Below, piece by piece: positions 9,090 through 18,090 of a stretch of DNA of 27,461 nt. A program made the position numbers and the translations under genes. Each line of letters begins with the position of its first letter. Positions within the stretch are counted from its first letter, which is position 1. A model generated the notes under the pieces. It did not search any database and was not told the DNA's origin. It was given only the letters and a program-made list of their open reading frames with translations. This DNA is from Pseudomonadota bacterium (lineage in GTDB: Bacteria; Pseudomonadota; Alphaproteobacteria; Rhizobiales; Xanthobacteraceae), in NCBI GenBank assembly GCA_023449855.1, contig JAEXHR010000242.1:1-27461 (forward strand), written 5' to 3'.

Positions 9090-9109
9090 ATCGATAAGCT
9101 TTTATCGAT
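9090..9109. promoter_or_regulatory. Short perfect hairpin upstream of ftsW
   Basis: ATCGATAA (9090-9097), loop GCTT, TTATCGAT (9102-9109). It is AT-rich compared with its surroundings and lies in the 76-nt murD-ftsW gap just before the ftsW ribosome binding site. It could be an RNA structure affecting translation or decay, or a DNA-binding site; there is no terminator T-run. Confidence 0.35.
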
Positions 9110-9150
9110 GCGGCATTACGGTTGCCAGAGAGTTAAGGGATCGTGAAAAA

Positions 9151-10548
9151 TCAGACCTTCTTGATCCCGTCCAGCGCCAGCACCAGCTCCCTGAACCGAT
9201 CGCCGCGGATCTCGAAATTGCGGAACTGGTCGAACGACGCGCAGGCCGGCGACAGCAACACCACCGGCGCGGGCAACCCCGCCTCCGCCGCATCGCGCGC
9301 GGCGTTGGCAACAGCGACGTCGAGCGTCACGCTGATCTCATAAGGCACCTTGCCTTCCAGCGTGCGCGAAAAGTCATTGGCTGCTTCGCCGATCAGATAG
9401 GCCTTGCGAACGCGCGGAAAGTATTCGGCGAGCGGGGCGATGCCACCCTCCTTGGCCTTACCGCCGGCGATCCAGAAGATGTCGGTGAAGGACGACAACG
9501 CCTTGGCGGCGGCATCGGCATTGGTGCCCTTGCTGTCATTCACGAACAGCGTGGTGCCGAGATGGCCGACCTGCTCCATGCGATGGGCGAGACCGGGGAA
9601 CGAGCGCAGGCCCTTCTGCAGTACCTCGAGACTGACGCCGAGCGCACGCACCGCGGCGGAGGCTGCAGCCGCATTCTGCGCATTGTGCAGGCCACGCAGC
9701 GAGCCGATATTCGCGAGATCCGCAACAACGCTCTGCGCGCCACCGGCGTTCTCGACGATCCTGCTTTCATCGAGGGTGAGACCGTCGGCGAGCGGATGTT
9801 CGACCGAAATGCGCACCACGCGCCTGCCGGCTTGTGCGAGACGGTCGGCGATCCTGCTGCACCAGTTGTCATCGACGCCGACGATGGCCGTGCCGCTCGC
9901 CTGCACGCCGGCCACGAGGCGCTCCTTGACGGCAGCGTATTGCTCGAGCGTGCCGTGACGATCGATGTGATCGGGCGTGACATTGAGCAAGATGCCGACG
10001 GTGGGATCGAGCAACGGTGTGAGATCGATCTGATAGGACGACATCTCGATCACATGGACGCGGCCCGCGCGCGGCGGCTCCAGCGACAGGATCGCGGTGC
10101 CGATATTGCCGCCCATTTGCGTGTCGAAACCGGCCTCGCGCACGAGATGCGCGATCAATGCGGTGGTGGTCGATTTGCCATTGGTGCCGGTGATAGCGAT
10201 GAAGGGCGCGTCCGGCGCATGCGCCTTGCGCTCGCGGCAGAACAATTCGACATCGCCGATCACTTCGACACCGGCCTCGCGCGCGGCGAGCACGGTCCAG
10301 TGTGGCGCGGGATGCGTGAGCGGCACGCCGGGGGTCAGGACAAGCGCGGCGAAGTTTGCCCAGGATACGGTGCGCAGATCGGCGGTGATGAAACCGGCAC
10401 GCGCGGCTTCCGCCATCTTGTCCGCGCTGTCGTCGCAGGCGATGACTTCGGCACCGCCAGCCTTCAGCGCGTGGCACGAAGCGAGGCCGGAGCCGCCGAG
10501 GCCGAACACGGCGACGGTCTTGCCGGCGAATGTGGTGACGGCGATCAC
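9151..10548 (-). CDS. murD: UDP-N-acetylmuramoylalanine--D-glutamate ligase MurD
   Basis: Adds D-glutamate to UDP-MurNAc-L-Ala with ATP in the cytoplasm. The 465 residues carry the N-terminal Rossmann loop VFGLGGSGLA (about 14-23), LTPGVPLTHP, the ATP loop ITGTNGKSTTT (119-129), MGGNIGTAIL, EMSSYQ, LNVTPDHIDRHG, GLHNAQNAAAA, FPGLAHRMEQVG, NDSKGTNADA and the C-terminal LSPACASFDQF. This is the full MurD signature. The start is GTG at 10548, 4 nt after the mraY stop, so translation is likely coupled. It is followed by a 76-nt gap before ftsW. Confidence 0.97.
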   Translation of the reverse strand: MIAVTTFAGKTVAVFGLGGSGLASCHALKAGGAEVIACDDSADKMAEAARAGFITADLRTVSWANFAALVLTPGVPLTHPAPHWTVLAAREAGVEVIGDVELFCRERKAHAPDAPFIAITGTNGKSTTTALIAHLVREAGFDTQMGGNIGTAILSLEPPRAGRVHVIEMSSYQIDLTPLLDPTVGILLNVTPDHIDRHGTLEQYAAVKERLVAGVQASGTAIVGVDDNWCSRIADRLAQAGRRVVRISVEHPLADGLTLDESRIVENAGGAQSVVADLANIGSLRGLHNAQNAAAASAAVRALGVSLEVLQKGLRSFPGLAHRMEQVGHLGTTLFVNDSKGTNADAAAKALSSFTDIFWIAGGKAKEGGIAPLAEYFPRVRKAYLIGEAANDFSRTLEGKVPYEISVTLDVAVANAARDAAEAGLPAPVVLLSPACASFDQFRNFEIRGDRFRELVLALDGIKKV

Positions 10549-10552
10549 GCGA

Positions 10553-11635
10553 TCACCGCAGCTTCAGTGTGGAGAGGCCGACCAACGCCAGCATCACCGA
10601 GATGATCCAGAAGCGGATCACGATCTGCGGCTCGGTCCAACCCTTCTGCTCGAAATGGTGATGGATCGGCGCCATGCGGAACACGCGCTTGCCCGTGAGC
10701 TTGAAGGACGTGACCTGCACGATGACGGACACAGCTTCGAGCACGAACAGGCCGCCGATGACGGCCAGCACGATCTCGTGTTTCACGGCGACCGCGATGG
10801 AGCCGAGCATGCCGCCGAGCGCAAGCGAGCCGGTATCGCCCATGAAGATCGAGGCCGGCGGCGCATTGAACCAAAGGAAACCGAGGCCGGCACCGAGCAC
10901 GGCGCCGCATAAGACGGCCAACTCGCCGGTGCCCGCCACATAATTGATCTGCAGATAGTCGGAGAACACCGCGTTGCCGGCGAGGTAAGCGATCAGGCCG
11001 AAACTCGCGGAGGCGATCATGACCGGCACGATGGCGAGGCCATCAAGGCCGTCGGTCAGGTTCACCGCATTGCCGGCGCCCACCACGATGAAGGCGCCGA
11101 AGAGCACGAAGAACCAGCCGAACTTGACGATGACATCCTTGAAGAACGGAATCACCAGCGAACTCGACAGCGGATCGCGGCCGAGGCGTACGAAGGCGTA
11201 GCAGGCGGCGCCGGCGATGATGAATTCGATCAGAAGGCGCGTGCGGCCGGCAAAGCCCTTGTGGCTCTGCTTGGTGACTTTCAGATAATCGTCGTAGAAG
11301 CCGACGAAGCCGAAGCCGAGCGTCACCGCAAGCACGATCCAGACATAGGGATTGCGCGGATTGGCCCAGAGCAGGGTCGAGACGACGAGACCGGACAGGA
11401 TCATCAACCCGCCCATGGTCGGCGTACCGGTCTTGACGAGATGGGTCCGCGGGCCATCGGTGCGGATCGGCTGCCCCTTGCCCTGGCGCAGGCGGAGATT
11501 GTCGATGATCCACGGACCGAACAGGAACACGAACAATGCGCCGGTGACCACCGCGCCGCCGGTGCGGAAAGTGATGTAGCGGAACACGTTGAAGACCGGG
11601 AAGGTGCCCGCGAAATCGATCAGCCAGTAGAACAT
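10553..11635 (-). CDS. mraY: Phospho-MurNAc-pentapeptide translocase MraY
   Basis: An inner-membrane enzyme that transfers phospho-MurNAc-pentapeptide from UDP to undecaprenyl phosphate, forming lipid I. The 360 residues contain about ten transmembrane helices and the catalytic motifs FYDDYLKV (D115, D116), NAVNLTDGLDGL (189-200), FMGDTGS with D267, and the cytoplasmic MAPIHHHFEQKGW loop (H325-H327). ATG at 11635, preceded by AAGGCAGG. It begins 10 nt after murF and ends 4 nt before murD, in the standard order. Confidence 0.97.
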   Translation of the reverse strand: MFYWLIDFAGTFPVFNVFRYITFRTGGAVVTGALFVFLFGPWIIDNLRLRQGKGQPIRTDGPRTHLVKTGTPTMGGLMILSGLVVSTLLWANPRNPYVWIVLAVTLGFGFVGFYDDYLKVTKQSHKGFAGRTRLLIEFIIAGAACYAFVRLGRDPLSSSLVIPFFKDVIVKFGWFFVLFGAFIVVGAGNAVNLTDGLDGLAIVPVMIASASFGLIAYLAGNAVFSDYLQINYVAGTGELAVLCGAVLGAGLGFLWFNAPPASIFMGDTGSLALGGMLGSIAVAVKHEIVLAVIGGLFVLEAVSVIVQVTSFKLTGKRVFRMAPIHHHFEQKGWTEPQIVIRFWIISVMLALVGLSTLKLR

Positions 11636-11645
11636 TCAGCCTGCC

Positions 11646-13082
11646 TTATTCCGCTGCGTCGTCACGCGCGGCGTTGCCGGGAAAGCGGTTCGTCAGCGCG
11701 GCGACGATCGGTCCCATCTTGGAGCCCTTCGAGCCCTTCACCAGAACCGCATCGCCGGCCCGGATCGCGCCCACGACTTGCGATTCGAGGGCCTTTGCAT
11801 CCCCGGCATAACCGCCCCGCTTGCCGCTGGGAAGGGCATCCCAGAGGTTGCGCATCAGCGGACCACAGCAAAAAACGAGATCGATTGCGTTTGCAGTCAC
11901 AGCCTCCAGCAGCCCCGCATGCAGCTCGCCGCCACGCGGGCCGAGTTCGAGCATATCGCCGAGCACGGCGATCCGCCGCCCCTGCCCGCCGATGGCGGCG
12001 GCGCCGAGCACACTGAGCGCTGCGGAGGTCGAGGCCGGATTGGCGTTGAACGTCTCGTCGATCAGCAGCGCCTCGCCGCCAGCGATCTCCAGCATATGGC
12101 GGACGCCGCGGCCTTCGGCCGGCACCACCTGCGACAGCGTCAGTGCGGCATGCGCGAGATCGGCGCCCATCAGGGACGCAGTCGCCAGCACCGCCAGCGA
12201 GTTCATCGCCATATGGCGGCCGGGCATGCCGAATTTATAGGTGATGTCCTGGCCGAGCACGTTTGCGTGCACGGCGGAGCATGTCGGATGCAGCGAGATA
12301 TCGATCAGGCGCACATCGGCCGCAGCATCGGAACCGAACGAGACGATGCGCGAGACACCGGCCTTCTTCGCGCTGTTTTCCAGACGTGCAAACTGGCCGT
12401 TGTCGCGATTGAGAATGGCGACACCGTCCGGTTCCACACCAAGGAAGATTTCCGCCTTGGCATCCGCGATGGCCTCGATGCCGGAGAAGAATTCCAGATG
12501 CACGGGTTCGACGGTGGTGATGACCGCATAATGCGGACGCACCATCTTCACCAGCGGCTCGATCTCGCCGGCATGGTTCATCCCGATCTCGAAAATGGCG
12601 AAGCGCACATCGGCGGGGCAGCGCGCCAGCGTCAACGGCACGCCCCAGTGATTGTTGAAGGAGGCAACCGACGCATGGGTCGGACCTTGCGTCGACAGAA
12701 CCCGCAGCAACGCTTCCTTGGTCGAGGTCTTGCCGACCGAGCCGGTTACGGCGACGACACGTGCCCCCAATCGCGCACGCGCGGCGATGCCGAGAGCGAC
12801 GAGACCATCGAGAACATCATCCACGACCAGCAGCCGTGCATCGGCGCCAAAATCCTCGCATTGCGCTGCTTCCACCACCGCCAGCGCGGCGCCGTTGTTC
12901 AGCGCGGCACCGACAAAGGCGTGGCCGTCATGCACATCGCCTGTAATGGCGAAATAGGCTTCGCCAGGCTTGATGGTGCGGCTGTCGATGGAGATGCCTG
13001 TGATGCCGGCGGGGAGATCGCCATACATCTCGGCGCCCATCGCCTCCGCCATCGCGGCCGGTGTCCAGAGAAAGTCGGTCAT
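11646..13082 (-). CDS. murF: UDP-MurNAc-tripeptide--D-Ala-D-Ala ligase MurF
   Basis: Joins D-Ala-D-Ala to the UDP-MurNAc-tripeptide, completing the cytoplasmic pentapeptide. The 478 residues have the N-terminal uridine-binding segment ISIDSRTIKPGEAYFAITG (30-48), the ATP loop VTGSVGKTSTKEAL (112-125), FNNHWGVPLTL, EIGMNHAGEIEPL, AILNRDNGQF, LIDETFNANPAS and VLGDMLELG. The ATG overlaps the murE stop as ATGA, so the two are translationally coupled. It uses the product of MurE and of the Ddl-type ligase at the left end of the window. Confidence 0.97.
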   Translation of the reverse strand: MTDFLWTPAAMAEAMGAEMYGDLPAGITGISIDSRTIKPGEAYFAITGDVHDGHAFVGAALNNGAALAVVEAAQCEDFGADARLLVVDDVLDGLVALGIAARARLGARVVAVTGSVGKTSTKEALLRVLSTQGPTHASVASFNNHWGVPLTLARCPADVRFAIFEIGMNHAGEIEPLVKMVRPHYAVITTVEPVHLEFFSGIEAIADAKAEIFLGVEPDGVAILNRDNGQFARLENSAKKAGVSRIVSFGSDAAADVRLIDISLHPTCSAVHANVLGQDITYKFGMPGRHMAMNSLAVLATASLMGADLAHAALTLSQVVPAEGRGVRHMLEIAGGEALLIDETFNANPASTSAALSVLGAAAIGGQGRRIAVLGDMLELGPRGGELHAGLLEAVTANAIDLVFCCGPLMRNLWDALPSGKRGGYAGDAKALESQVVGAIRAGDAVLVKGSKGSKMGPIVAALTNRFPGNAARDDAAE

Positions 13083-14536
13083 GAAGCCCTCACAGCAAGC
13101 GCCGCCGCTGCGGCCTCGTGATCGCTGAACGGCAGCGTCTGGCTGCCGACGATCTGCCCAGTCTCGTGGCCTTTACCCGCGATGAGAAGTGCATCGCCGG
13201 GCTCGAGCCCCTGCACTGCCACGCGAATGGCTTCGGCGCGATCCCCGATTTCGGTCGCCCCCTTGGCTGCAGCAAGAATGGCAGCTCGGATGGTCGCAGC
13301 ATCCTCGCTACGCGGATTATCGTCGGTGACGATCACCGTATCGGCATTCGCGGCCGCAATCTCGCCCATCAAGGGCCGCTTGCCGGCATCTCGGTCGCCG
13401 CCAGCGCCGAACACGACGACGAGCCTGCGCTTCGCATAGGGCCGCAACGCCTGCAGCGCCTTGGCGAGTGCATCCGGCTTGTGCGCGTAATCGACAAACA
13501 CCGGCGCGCCATTGCGATCGCCGACGCGTTCGAGGCGGCCCTTGGCGCCTTCCAGATGTTCGAGCGCAGCGAAAGTCGCATCTACATCACCGCCGGTACC
13601 GATGACGAGACCGGCCGCAACGAGCGCATTCTCGATCTGAAATTCGCCGACCAGCGGAAGTCGGACTGCATAAGCCTTGCCGCGATGCTCGAGCTTGAGC
13701 TGCTGTTCGAAGCCATGGACAGCAGCTGCGACGAGACGAATGCCATCGCCCGTTCCGTCGCCACGACGACCTACCGACATGACGCGCAATTTTCGCGCAC
13801 GCGCCGCATCGATCACTTCTGCCGAGTAGTCGTGATCGGCAGAGACCACAGCCGGCCCACCGTCCGCGACGAGATCGCGAAACAGCCGCATCTTGGCATT
13901 GAGGTAATGCGCGACGTCCGGATGATAGTCCATATGGTCGCGCGACAGGTTAGTGAACCCCGCCGCGGAGACGCGCACGCCATCGAGCCTGAATTGATCG
14001 AGCCCGTGCGAGGATGCCTCTAACGCGAGATGCGTGACGCCATCGCCCGTGATCTCATCGATTTGCCGATGCAGCGAAATCGGATCGGGCGTGGTCAGCG
14101 AGCCATAGACGGTGCGCTTCGGCGACACGAGACCGATGGTGCCGATGCTGGCGGAGGCGTGCCCGAGCCGCCCCCAGATCTCACGTGCGAAAGACGCCAC
14201 CGAGGTTTTGCCCGACGTTCCGGTCACGGCGGCAATCACTTGCGGCTGGCGCGGATAAAATCGGGCCGCCGCCTGCGCCAGAGCGCGGCGTGCATTGCCG
14301 AGTTTGACAAAAGGCAGCGCGATGTCCGCCGGCTCATGCTCGCCGGCCACCGCCACGGCGCCGGCCTCGATCGCCTGCGCAATGAAACGCGCGCCATCGG
14401 TCCTGGCGCCGCTGAGCGCGAAAAACACATCGCCCGGCTTCGCTGCGCGGCTGTCCACGGCAAGGCCGGTGATCGCAAGATCCGCAGCCTGCGGCGCCAT
14501 CACGGCATCACTGCTGAAAAGATCGCCTAGTTTCAT
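13079..14536 (-). CDS. murE: UDP-MurNAc-L-Ala-D-Glu--meso-diaminopimelate ligase MurE
   Basis: Adds the third amino acid of the stem peptide. The 485 residues show the uridine-binding VDSRAAKPGDVFFAL (28-42), the ATP loop VTGTSGKTSVASF (104-116), TTPDPISLHRQ, EASSHGLDQFRL, TNLSRDHMDYHPD, VDYAHKPDAL and FGAGGDRDAGKRPLM. The DNPR tetrapeptide in VTDDNPRSEDAA is the motif that selects meso-diaminopimelate rather than lysine, as expected for a Gram-negative. ATG at 14536 with CCGGAG five bases upstream; a 4-nt ATGA overlap with murF. A 91-nt gap separates it from ftsI, the largest within the upstream half of the cluster. Confidence 0.97.
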   Translation of the reverse strand: MKLGDLFSSDAVMAPQAADLAITGLAVDSRAAKPGDVFFALSGARTDGARFIAQAIEAGAVAVAGEHEPADIALPFVKLGNARRALAQAAARFYPRQPQVIAAVTGTSGKTSVASFAREIWGRLGHASASIGTIGLVSPKRTVYGSLTTPDPISLHRQIDEITGDGVTHLALEASSHGLDQFRLDGVRVSAAGFTNLSRDHMDYHPDVAHYLNAKMRLFRDLVADGGPAVVSADHDYSAEVIDAARARKLRVMSVGRRGDGTGDGIRLVAAAVHGFEQQLKLEHRGKAYAVRLPLVGEFQIENALVAAGLVIGTGGDVDATFAALEHLEGAKGRLERVGDRNGAPVFVDYAHKPDALAKALQALRPYAKRRLVVVFGAGGDRDAGKRPLMGEIAAANADTVIVTDDNPRSEDAATIRAAILAAAKGATEIGDRAEAIRVAVQGLEPGDALLIAGKGHETGQIVGSQTLPFSDHEAAAAALAVRAS

Positions 14537-14574
14537 GCTGCTCCGGACAGGGCAAATCAGGACGGGACGGGTTC

Positions 14575-14586
14575 CGTGACGTCACG
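14575..14586. promoter_or_regulatory. 12-bp palindrome between ftsI and murE
   Basis: CGTGACGTCACG is a perfect palindrome centred in the 91-nt ftsI-murE gap. Its TGACGTCA core also occurs at 1193-1200 and 21467-21474, both likewise at the start region of a gene. Possibly a binding site of an unidentified regulator. Confidence 0.3.
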
Positions 14587-14627
14587 CAAACCGCATTTTG
14601 CCCCCGCTGTAAAGCACGGAAGCGGCG

Positions 14628-16394
14628 TTACTGAGTGACCTTTGATGTCGCAAGAATAAGGCGGTCGGACGGCGCCAGATCGAAGCGGGGCTCCAGGCCC
14701 AGCAGCGGGGCGATACGGGCGATCACGTTGCCGCCGGTCGGCACTGCGTTCCAGCCCGATGTGATGAAGCCGTGCGTTTCCGGCAGCGCCTTCGGCTCAT
14801 CCAGCATCACCAGCACCTGATATTGCGGATTGTCCATCGGCAGCACGGCGGTGAAAGAGTTCAGCACCTGCTTCTTGGAATAGCGGCCGTTGACGACCTT
14901 TTCCGAGGTACCCGTCTTGCCGCCGAGATAGTAGCCCTTCGCCCGTGCTTCAGCCTGACGCGCCGAGCCAACCTCGGCATTCAGACGCATCAGGTAACGG
15001 ACCTTGTCGCTGGTTTCCTTCTTGATGACGCGCTTTGCGACAGCCAGCGCCTCTTCCTCGGAGCGCTTCATGAAGGTCGGCGGAATGAGATTGCCGCCAT
15101 TGACCATCGCATTCACCGCCATCACTGCCTGCAGCGGCGCCACCGCGATACCGTGACCGAAGGAAATGGTGATGGTATTGAGATCGCCCCAACGCTTCGG
15201 CACGATCGGCATCGCGCTTTCCGGCAATTCGGTGCGCAGACGATCGAGCTGGCCGACCTTCTTCAGAAACGCCTTGTGCGCTTCGACGCCCTGGCCGAGC
15301 GCAATCTTCGCGGCGCCGACATTCGACGAATAAGTGAAGACCTCGGCGAGCGAGATCGGACGCGGCACCGGATGGGTGTCGTGGATCTTGAACTTGCCAT
15401 AGCTGAGCGGATAGCGCGCATCATACATGGTGTTGAGATTGGCCTTGCCGCTGTCGAGCGCCATCGCCAGCGTCAGCGTTTTGAAGGTCGAGCCCATTTC
15501 ATACACGCCGGTCGTCAGGCGGTTGATGCGGTCCGGGTCGTGCACTTCCTTCGGATTGTTCGGATCGAAATCCGGCAGCGACACCATGGCGACGATCTCG
15601 CCGGTACGAATATTGGAGACGAGTCCCGATGCCGCCTTGGCGCTGAATTTTGCTTTCGCCTTGAGCAATTCGTCACGCAGCGCGTGTTCGACGCGCACAT
15701 CGAGCGCGAGTTCAACCGGCTTCTGCATACGGTCCAACGCGAAACCTGCGCGATGCAGATCGGCGAGGCCGTTATTGTCGAGCCACTTCTCGATGCCGGC
15801 GATGCCCTGATTGTCGATATTGGTCAGGCCGATCAGATGCGACACCGTCGATCCGTTCGGATAGACACGCTTGTTCTCGCGCAGGAAGCCGATGCCGGGA
15901 ATGCCGAGGCGATGGATATCGCGCTGCTGCTGCGGAGTGATGTCGCGCCTCAGCCAGGCAAAACCCTTCCGGCTGGCAAGACGGTCGCGCACTTCGGAGC
16001 CGTCCAGATCGGGCAAGGCGCCGGTCAGCAATTCGACTGCCTCGTCCTTGTCGATGATACGGCGCGGCTCGCCGAACAGCGACGGTGACTTCACATCGGT
16101 GGCGAGAACCGCGCCATTGCGGTCGAGAATATCAGGACGCGCGGTGGCGATAGCGTCGCGCGAGGCACGGCGCTCCGCATGCGCATCGCCGTTGACGGCG
16201 AACACGATGAGACGCACGGCGATGATGCCGTAAACGCCTCCGAAGGCGAGCATGGCAAGACCGACGCGCGCCCGCGCCTTTGCGGCGCGGTCTGTATTCT
16301 TCCCGTAGAGCAGCGTGCGGATCAGACGCTGCCGCCACGGCTCCGGCGGGCGCTCGACCGGCTTGTTGGCGTTCGCGGAGGGCTCTGCGGTCAT
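14628..16394 (-). CDS. ftsI: Septal transpeptidase FtsI (PBP3)
   Basis: A class B penicillin-binding protein that cross-links septal peptidoglycan in the periplasm. The 588 residues have a basic cytoplasmic tail, one transmembrane anchor (about 44-66), a pedestal domain with RPDILDRNGAVLATD (86-100) and RVYPNGSTVSHLIG, then the transpeptidase domain with the active-site S302-T-F-K305, S356-S-N358 and K493-T-G495. There are no PASTA repeats. The ATG overlaps the ftsL stop as ATGA. It works with FtsW, encoded in the same cluster. Complete and conventional. Confidence 0.97.
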   Translation of the reverse strand: MTAEPSANANKPVERPPEPWRQRLIRTLLYGKNTDRAAKARARVGLAMLAFGGVYGIIAVRLIVFAVNGDAHAERRASRDAIATARPDILDRNGAVLATDVKSPSLFGEPRRIIDKDEAVELLTGALPDLDGSEVRDRLASRKGFAWLRRDITPQQQRDIHRLGIPGIGFLRENKRVYPNGSTVSHLIGLTNIDNQGIAGIEKWLDNNGLADLHRAGFALDRMQKPVELALDVRVEHALRDELLKAKAKFSAKAASGLVSNIRTGEIVAMVSLPDFDPNNPKEVHDPDRINRLTTGVYEMGSTFKTLTLAMALDSGKANLNTMYDARYPLSYGKFKIHDTHPVPRPISLAEVFTYSSNVGAAKIALGQGVEAHKAFLKKVGQLDRLRTELPESAMPIVPKRWGDLNTITISFGHGIAVAPLQAVMAVNAMVNGGNLIPPTFMKRSEEEALAVAKRVIKKETSDKVRYLMRLNAEVGSARQAEARAKGYYLGGKTGTSEKVVNGRYSKKQVLNSFTAVLPMDNPQYQVLVMLDEPKALPETHGFITSGWNAVPTGGNVIARIAPLLGLEPRFDLAPSDRLILATSKVTQ

Positions 16395-16798
16395 TGCTGG
16401 ACCTCCGGCCGATCCGCTTGGTCTTGCGCCTTCTCCGGCACCGATCCGGTCACGACGACATCCGGATCGATGCTGTTGAGCATGGCGCCGATGGGATCGG
16501 GCGTACCGGGCCGAGCGAAGCTCGGCGGGCGATCGGGAAGATTCTTCAGGCCGTCGAACTGCTGCGCCGTCATCGGCTGCAATTTAAGGTGACGTTCGGC
16601 GAGCCCCTGCAGACGCATCGGCGCATCCAGCTTGGCCCATTCGGAGCGCAGCAGTGCGATGGCGTCGCGCTGTTCGCGAATATCGGCATGCAGGCGCAGC
16701 ACCTTCTCGGTACGCACCGTGGATTCCATCTTGATGCGATAGACATAGGCTGCAGCGAAAACCAGGACTGCGATGACGAGGAGATGAATGATGCGCAT
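16391..16798 (-). CDS. ftsL: Cell division protein FtsL
   Basis: A small bitopic divisome protein that connects FtsQ/FtsB with the FtsW-FtsI synthase. The 135 residues begin with a single hydrophobic helix (about 3-20), then a charged heptad-like stretch (about 24-62) consistent with a coiled coil, then a variable proline-rich periplasmic tail. Sequence motifs in this family are weak, so the call rests mainly on size, topology and position between rsmH and ftsI. ATG at 16798, only 3 nt after the rsmH stop, with a G-rich stretch as ribosome binding site. It overlaps ftsI by 4 nt. Confidence 0.88.
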   Translation of the reverse strand: MRIIHLLVIAVLVFAAAYVYRIKMESTVRTEKVLRLHADIREQRDAIALLRSEWAKLDAPMRLQGLAERHLKLQPMTAQQFDGLKNLPDRPPSFARPGTPDPIGAMLNSIDPDVVVTGSVPEKAQDQADRPEVQQ

Positions 16799-16801
16799 GC
16801 G

Positions 16802-17791
16802 TCAGCCCCCCCGCATCACAGACGCGAGCGTCGGCCAGCCCGGCAACGGACCGGCGTCCTGCGCAGGCGCATCGGTGCGCTCGGCACCGCGCAGCTTGGC
16901 GGAACGCGCACGCGGATTGGCTTTTGTCTCGGCCTCATCGGCAACGATCGGGCGCTTGTTCACGACCTTGAAGCGCGGCACGGCCTGCGCGATCTCCGGC
17001 AGATGGCGCGAACCGCCGCCGGTCTTGCTGCGCTCGGCGATAAACGTCTTGACGATGCGATCTTCCAGTGAATGGAAGGAGACCACCGAGAGACGACCGC
17101 CGGGCTTCAGCACCTGCTCCGCAGCGGCGAGCGCGGTATGCAGTTCATCGAGTTCTTCGTTGACGAAGATGCGCAGCGCCTGGAACGTTCGCGTCGCCGG
17201 ATGGATCTCACCCGGTTTCGCCCACACGACCTTGGAGACGATTTCGACGAGTTGTTTCGTCGTCGTAATCTCGGCTTCCTTGCGCGCGGCGACGATGGCG
17301 CGGGCGACGGCGCGCGAGTGTCGCTCCTCGCCGAAAATATAGATGATATTGGCGAGATCGGCTTCGGACGCTTTTGCCACAACGTCTGCAGCACTCGGCC
17401 CGTGCTGACTCATGCGCATGTCGAGCGGCCCGTCGAAGCGGAACGAAAAGCCGCGCTCGGCCTGGTCGAGTTGCATCGACGACACGCCGACATCCATCAC
17501 GACGCCATCGACCAGCGGCAGGCCCTGCGCGGCGCAGACATCGGCGAGGTTGGAGAACCGGTCCTCAACCAGCGTGAGACGACCGGCAGCGGACGCCATC
17601 AGCTCGGCACCGCCCGCGATCGCCGTGCTGTCACGATCGATCGCGATCACGCGCGTGCCTTCCGTCGCCAGGATCATGCGCGAATAGCCACCGGCACCGA
17701 AGGTCGCGTCCACATAGACGCCACCGGCGCGCGGCGACAGCATCTCGACGGCCTCGGGGCCGAGCACGGAGATATGTCGGGCATCACTCAT
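16802..17791 (-). CDS. rsmH: 16S rRNA (cytosine1402-N4)-methyltransferase RsmH (MraW)
   Basis: Methylates N4 of C1402 in 16S rRNA with S-adenosylmethionine. The 329-residue form starting MSDARHISVLGPEAVEML matches the family start and length. Motifs are YVDATFGAGGYS (SAM loop), AIDRDSTAI, MDVGVSSMQLDQAERGFSFRFDGPLDMRM, IYIFGEERHSR, TFQALRIFVNEEL and the C-terminal SFHSLEDRIVK. The frame stays open to an ATG at 17998, but those 69 extra residues are basic and unlike the family. No Shine-Dalgarno sequence sits directly before the ATG at 17791; a purine-rich GGAAGGAAGGAA lies about 30 nt upstream. It is the first gene of the dcw cluster here, with a leader of almost 300 nt and no mraZ before it. 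Confidence 0.95.
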   Translation of the reverse strand: MSDARHISVLGPEAVEMLSPRAGGVYVDATFGAGGYSRMILATEGTRVIAIDRDSTAIAGGAELMASAAGRLTLVEDRFSNLADVCAAQGLPLVDGVVMDVGVSSMQLDQAERGFSFRFDGPLDMRMSQHGPSAADVVAKASEADLANIIYIFGEERHSRAVARAIVAARKEAEITTTKQLVEIVSKVVWAKPGEIHPATRTFQALRIFVNEELDELHTALAAAEQVLKPGGRLSVVSFHSLEDRIVKTFIAERSKTGGGSRHLPEIAQAVPRFKVVNKRPIVADEAETKANPRARSAKLRGAERTDAPAQDAGPLPGWPTLASVMRGG

Positions 17792-17921
17792 ACGCGCACG
17801 CGAACGGGCAACGAACGCCGTTCCTTCCTTCCGAGGCACCCGACCAATCCGGACTCCGAGCGGCCCATGGCGCCTCAAATGCAGGCGCGCCGCGCGGCCA
17901 GGCCGCTGCGTCGCGCGAAAA

Positions 17922-17935
17922 TCGAACCGGTTCGA
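17922..17935. promoter_or_regulatory. 14-bp palindrome in the rsmH leader
   Basis: TCGAACCGGTTCGA is a perfect palindrome 131 nt upstream of the rsmH start and downstream of the candidate promoter. Flanking GCGTCG (17908-17913) and CGACGC (17933-17938) offer an alternative pairing. It could be an operator or part of a leader RNA fold. Confidence 0.3.
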
Positions 17936-18075
17936 CGCATCATTTACACCGCCCGAGAGGGCGATCCCTGGTTCGCATGGGTGGTGAGAAGTGGCCATGG
18001 GAACGCACGTCGAATGGAACTCTGGCCGCCCCCAAATGAGATCGGCACGTCACCTTTCAGTAACGGTGCTTAGCG

Positions 18076-18090
18076 TTAAGAAAGCGTTGA
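18076..18090 (+). promoter_or_regulatory. CtrA-like half-site pair (one mismatch)
   Basis: TTAA-GAAAGCG-TTGA has the spacing of the alphaproteobacterial CtrA site TTAA-N7-TTAA, with one mismatch in the second half. It overlaps the candidate -10 of the dcw promoter. CtrA control of division genes is known in alphaproteobacteria, but a one-mismatch match is weak evidence. Confidence 0.2.

Noticed and set aside
9001..10605. 534-codon open frame opposite murD
   Set aside because: Antisense shadow of murD with Arg/His-rich composition typical of such frames.
11778..13121. 447-codon open frame opposite murF
   Set aside because: Same reason: murF is certain on the other strand and the antisense product has no recognisable motif.
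14772..16088. 438-codon open frame opposite ftsI
   Set aside because: Antisense shadow; ftsI is complete with its three active-site motifs.
17792..17998. 69-residue N-terminal extension of RsmH
   Set aside because: The extension is basic and unlike the family; the ATG at 17791 gives the usual start and length.
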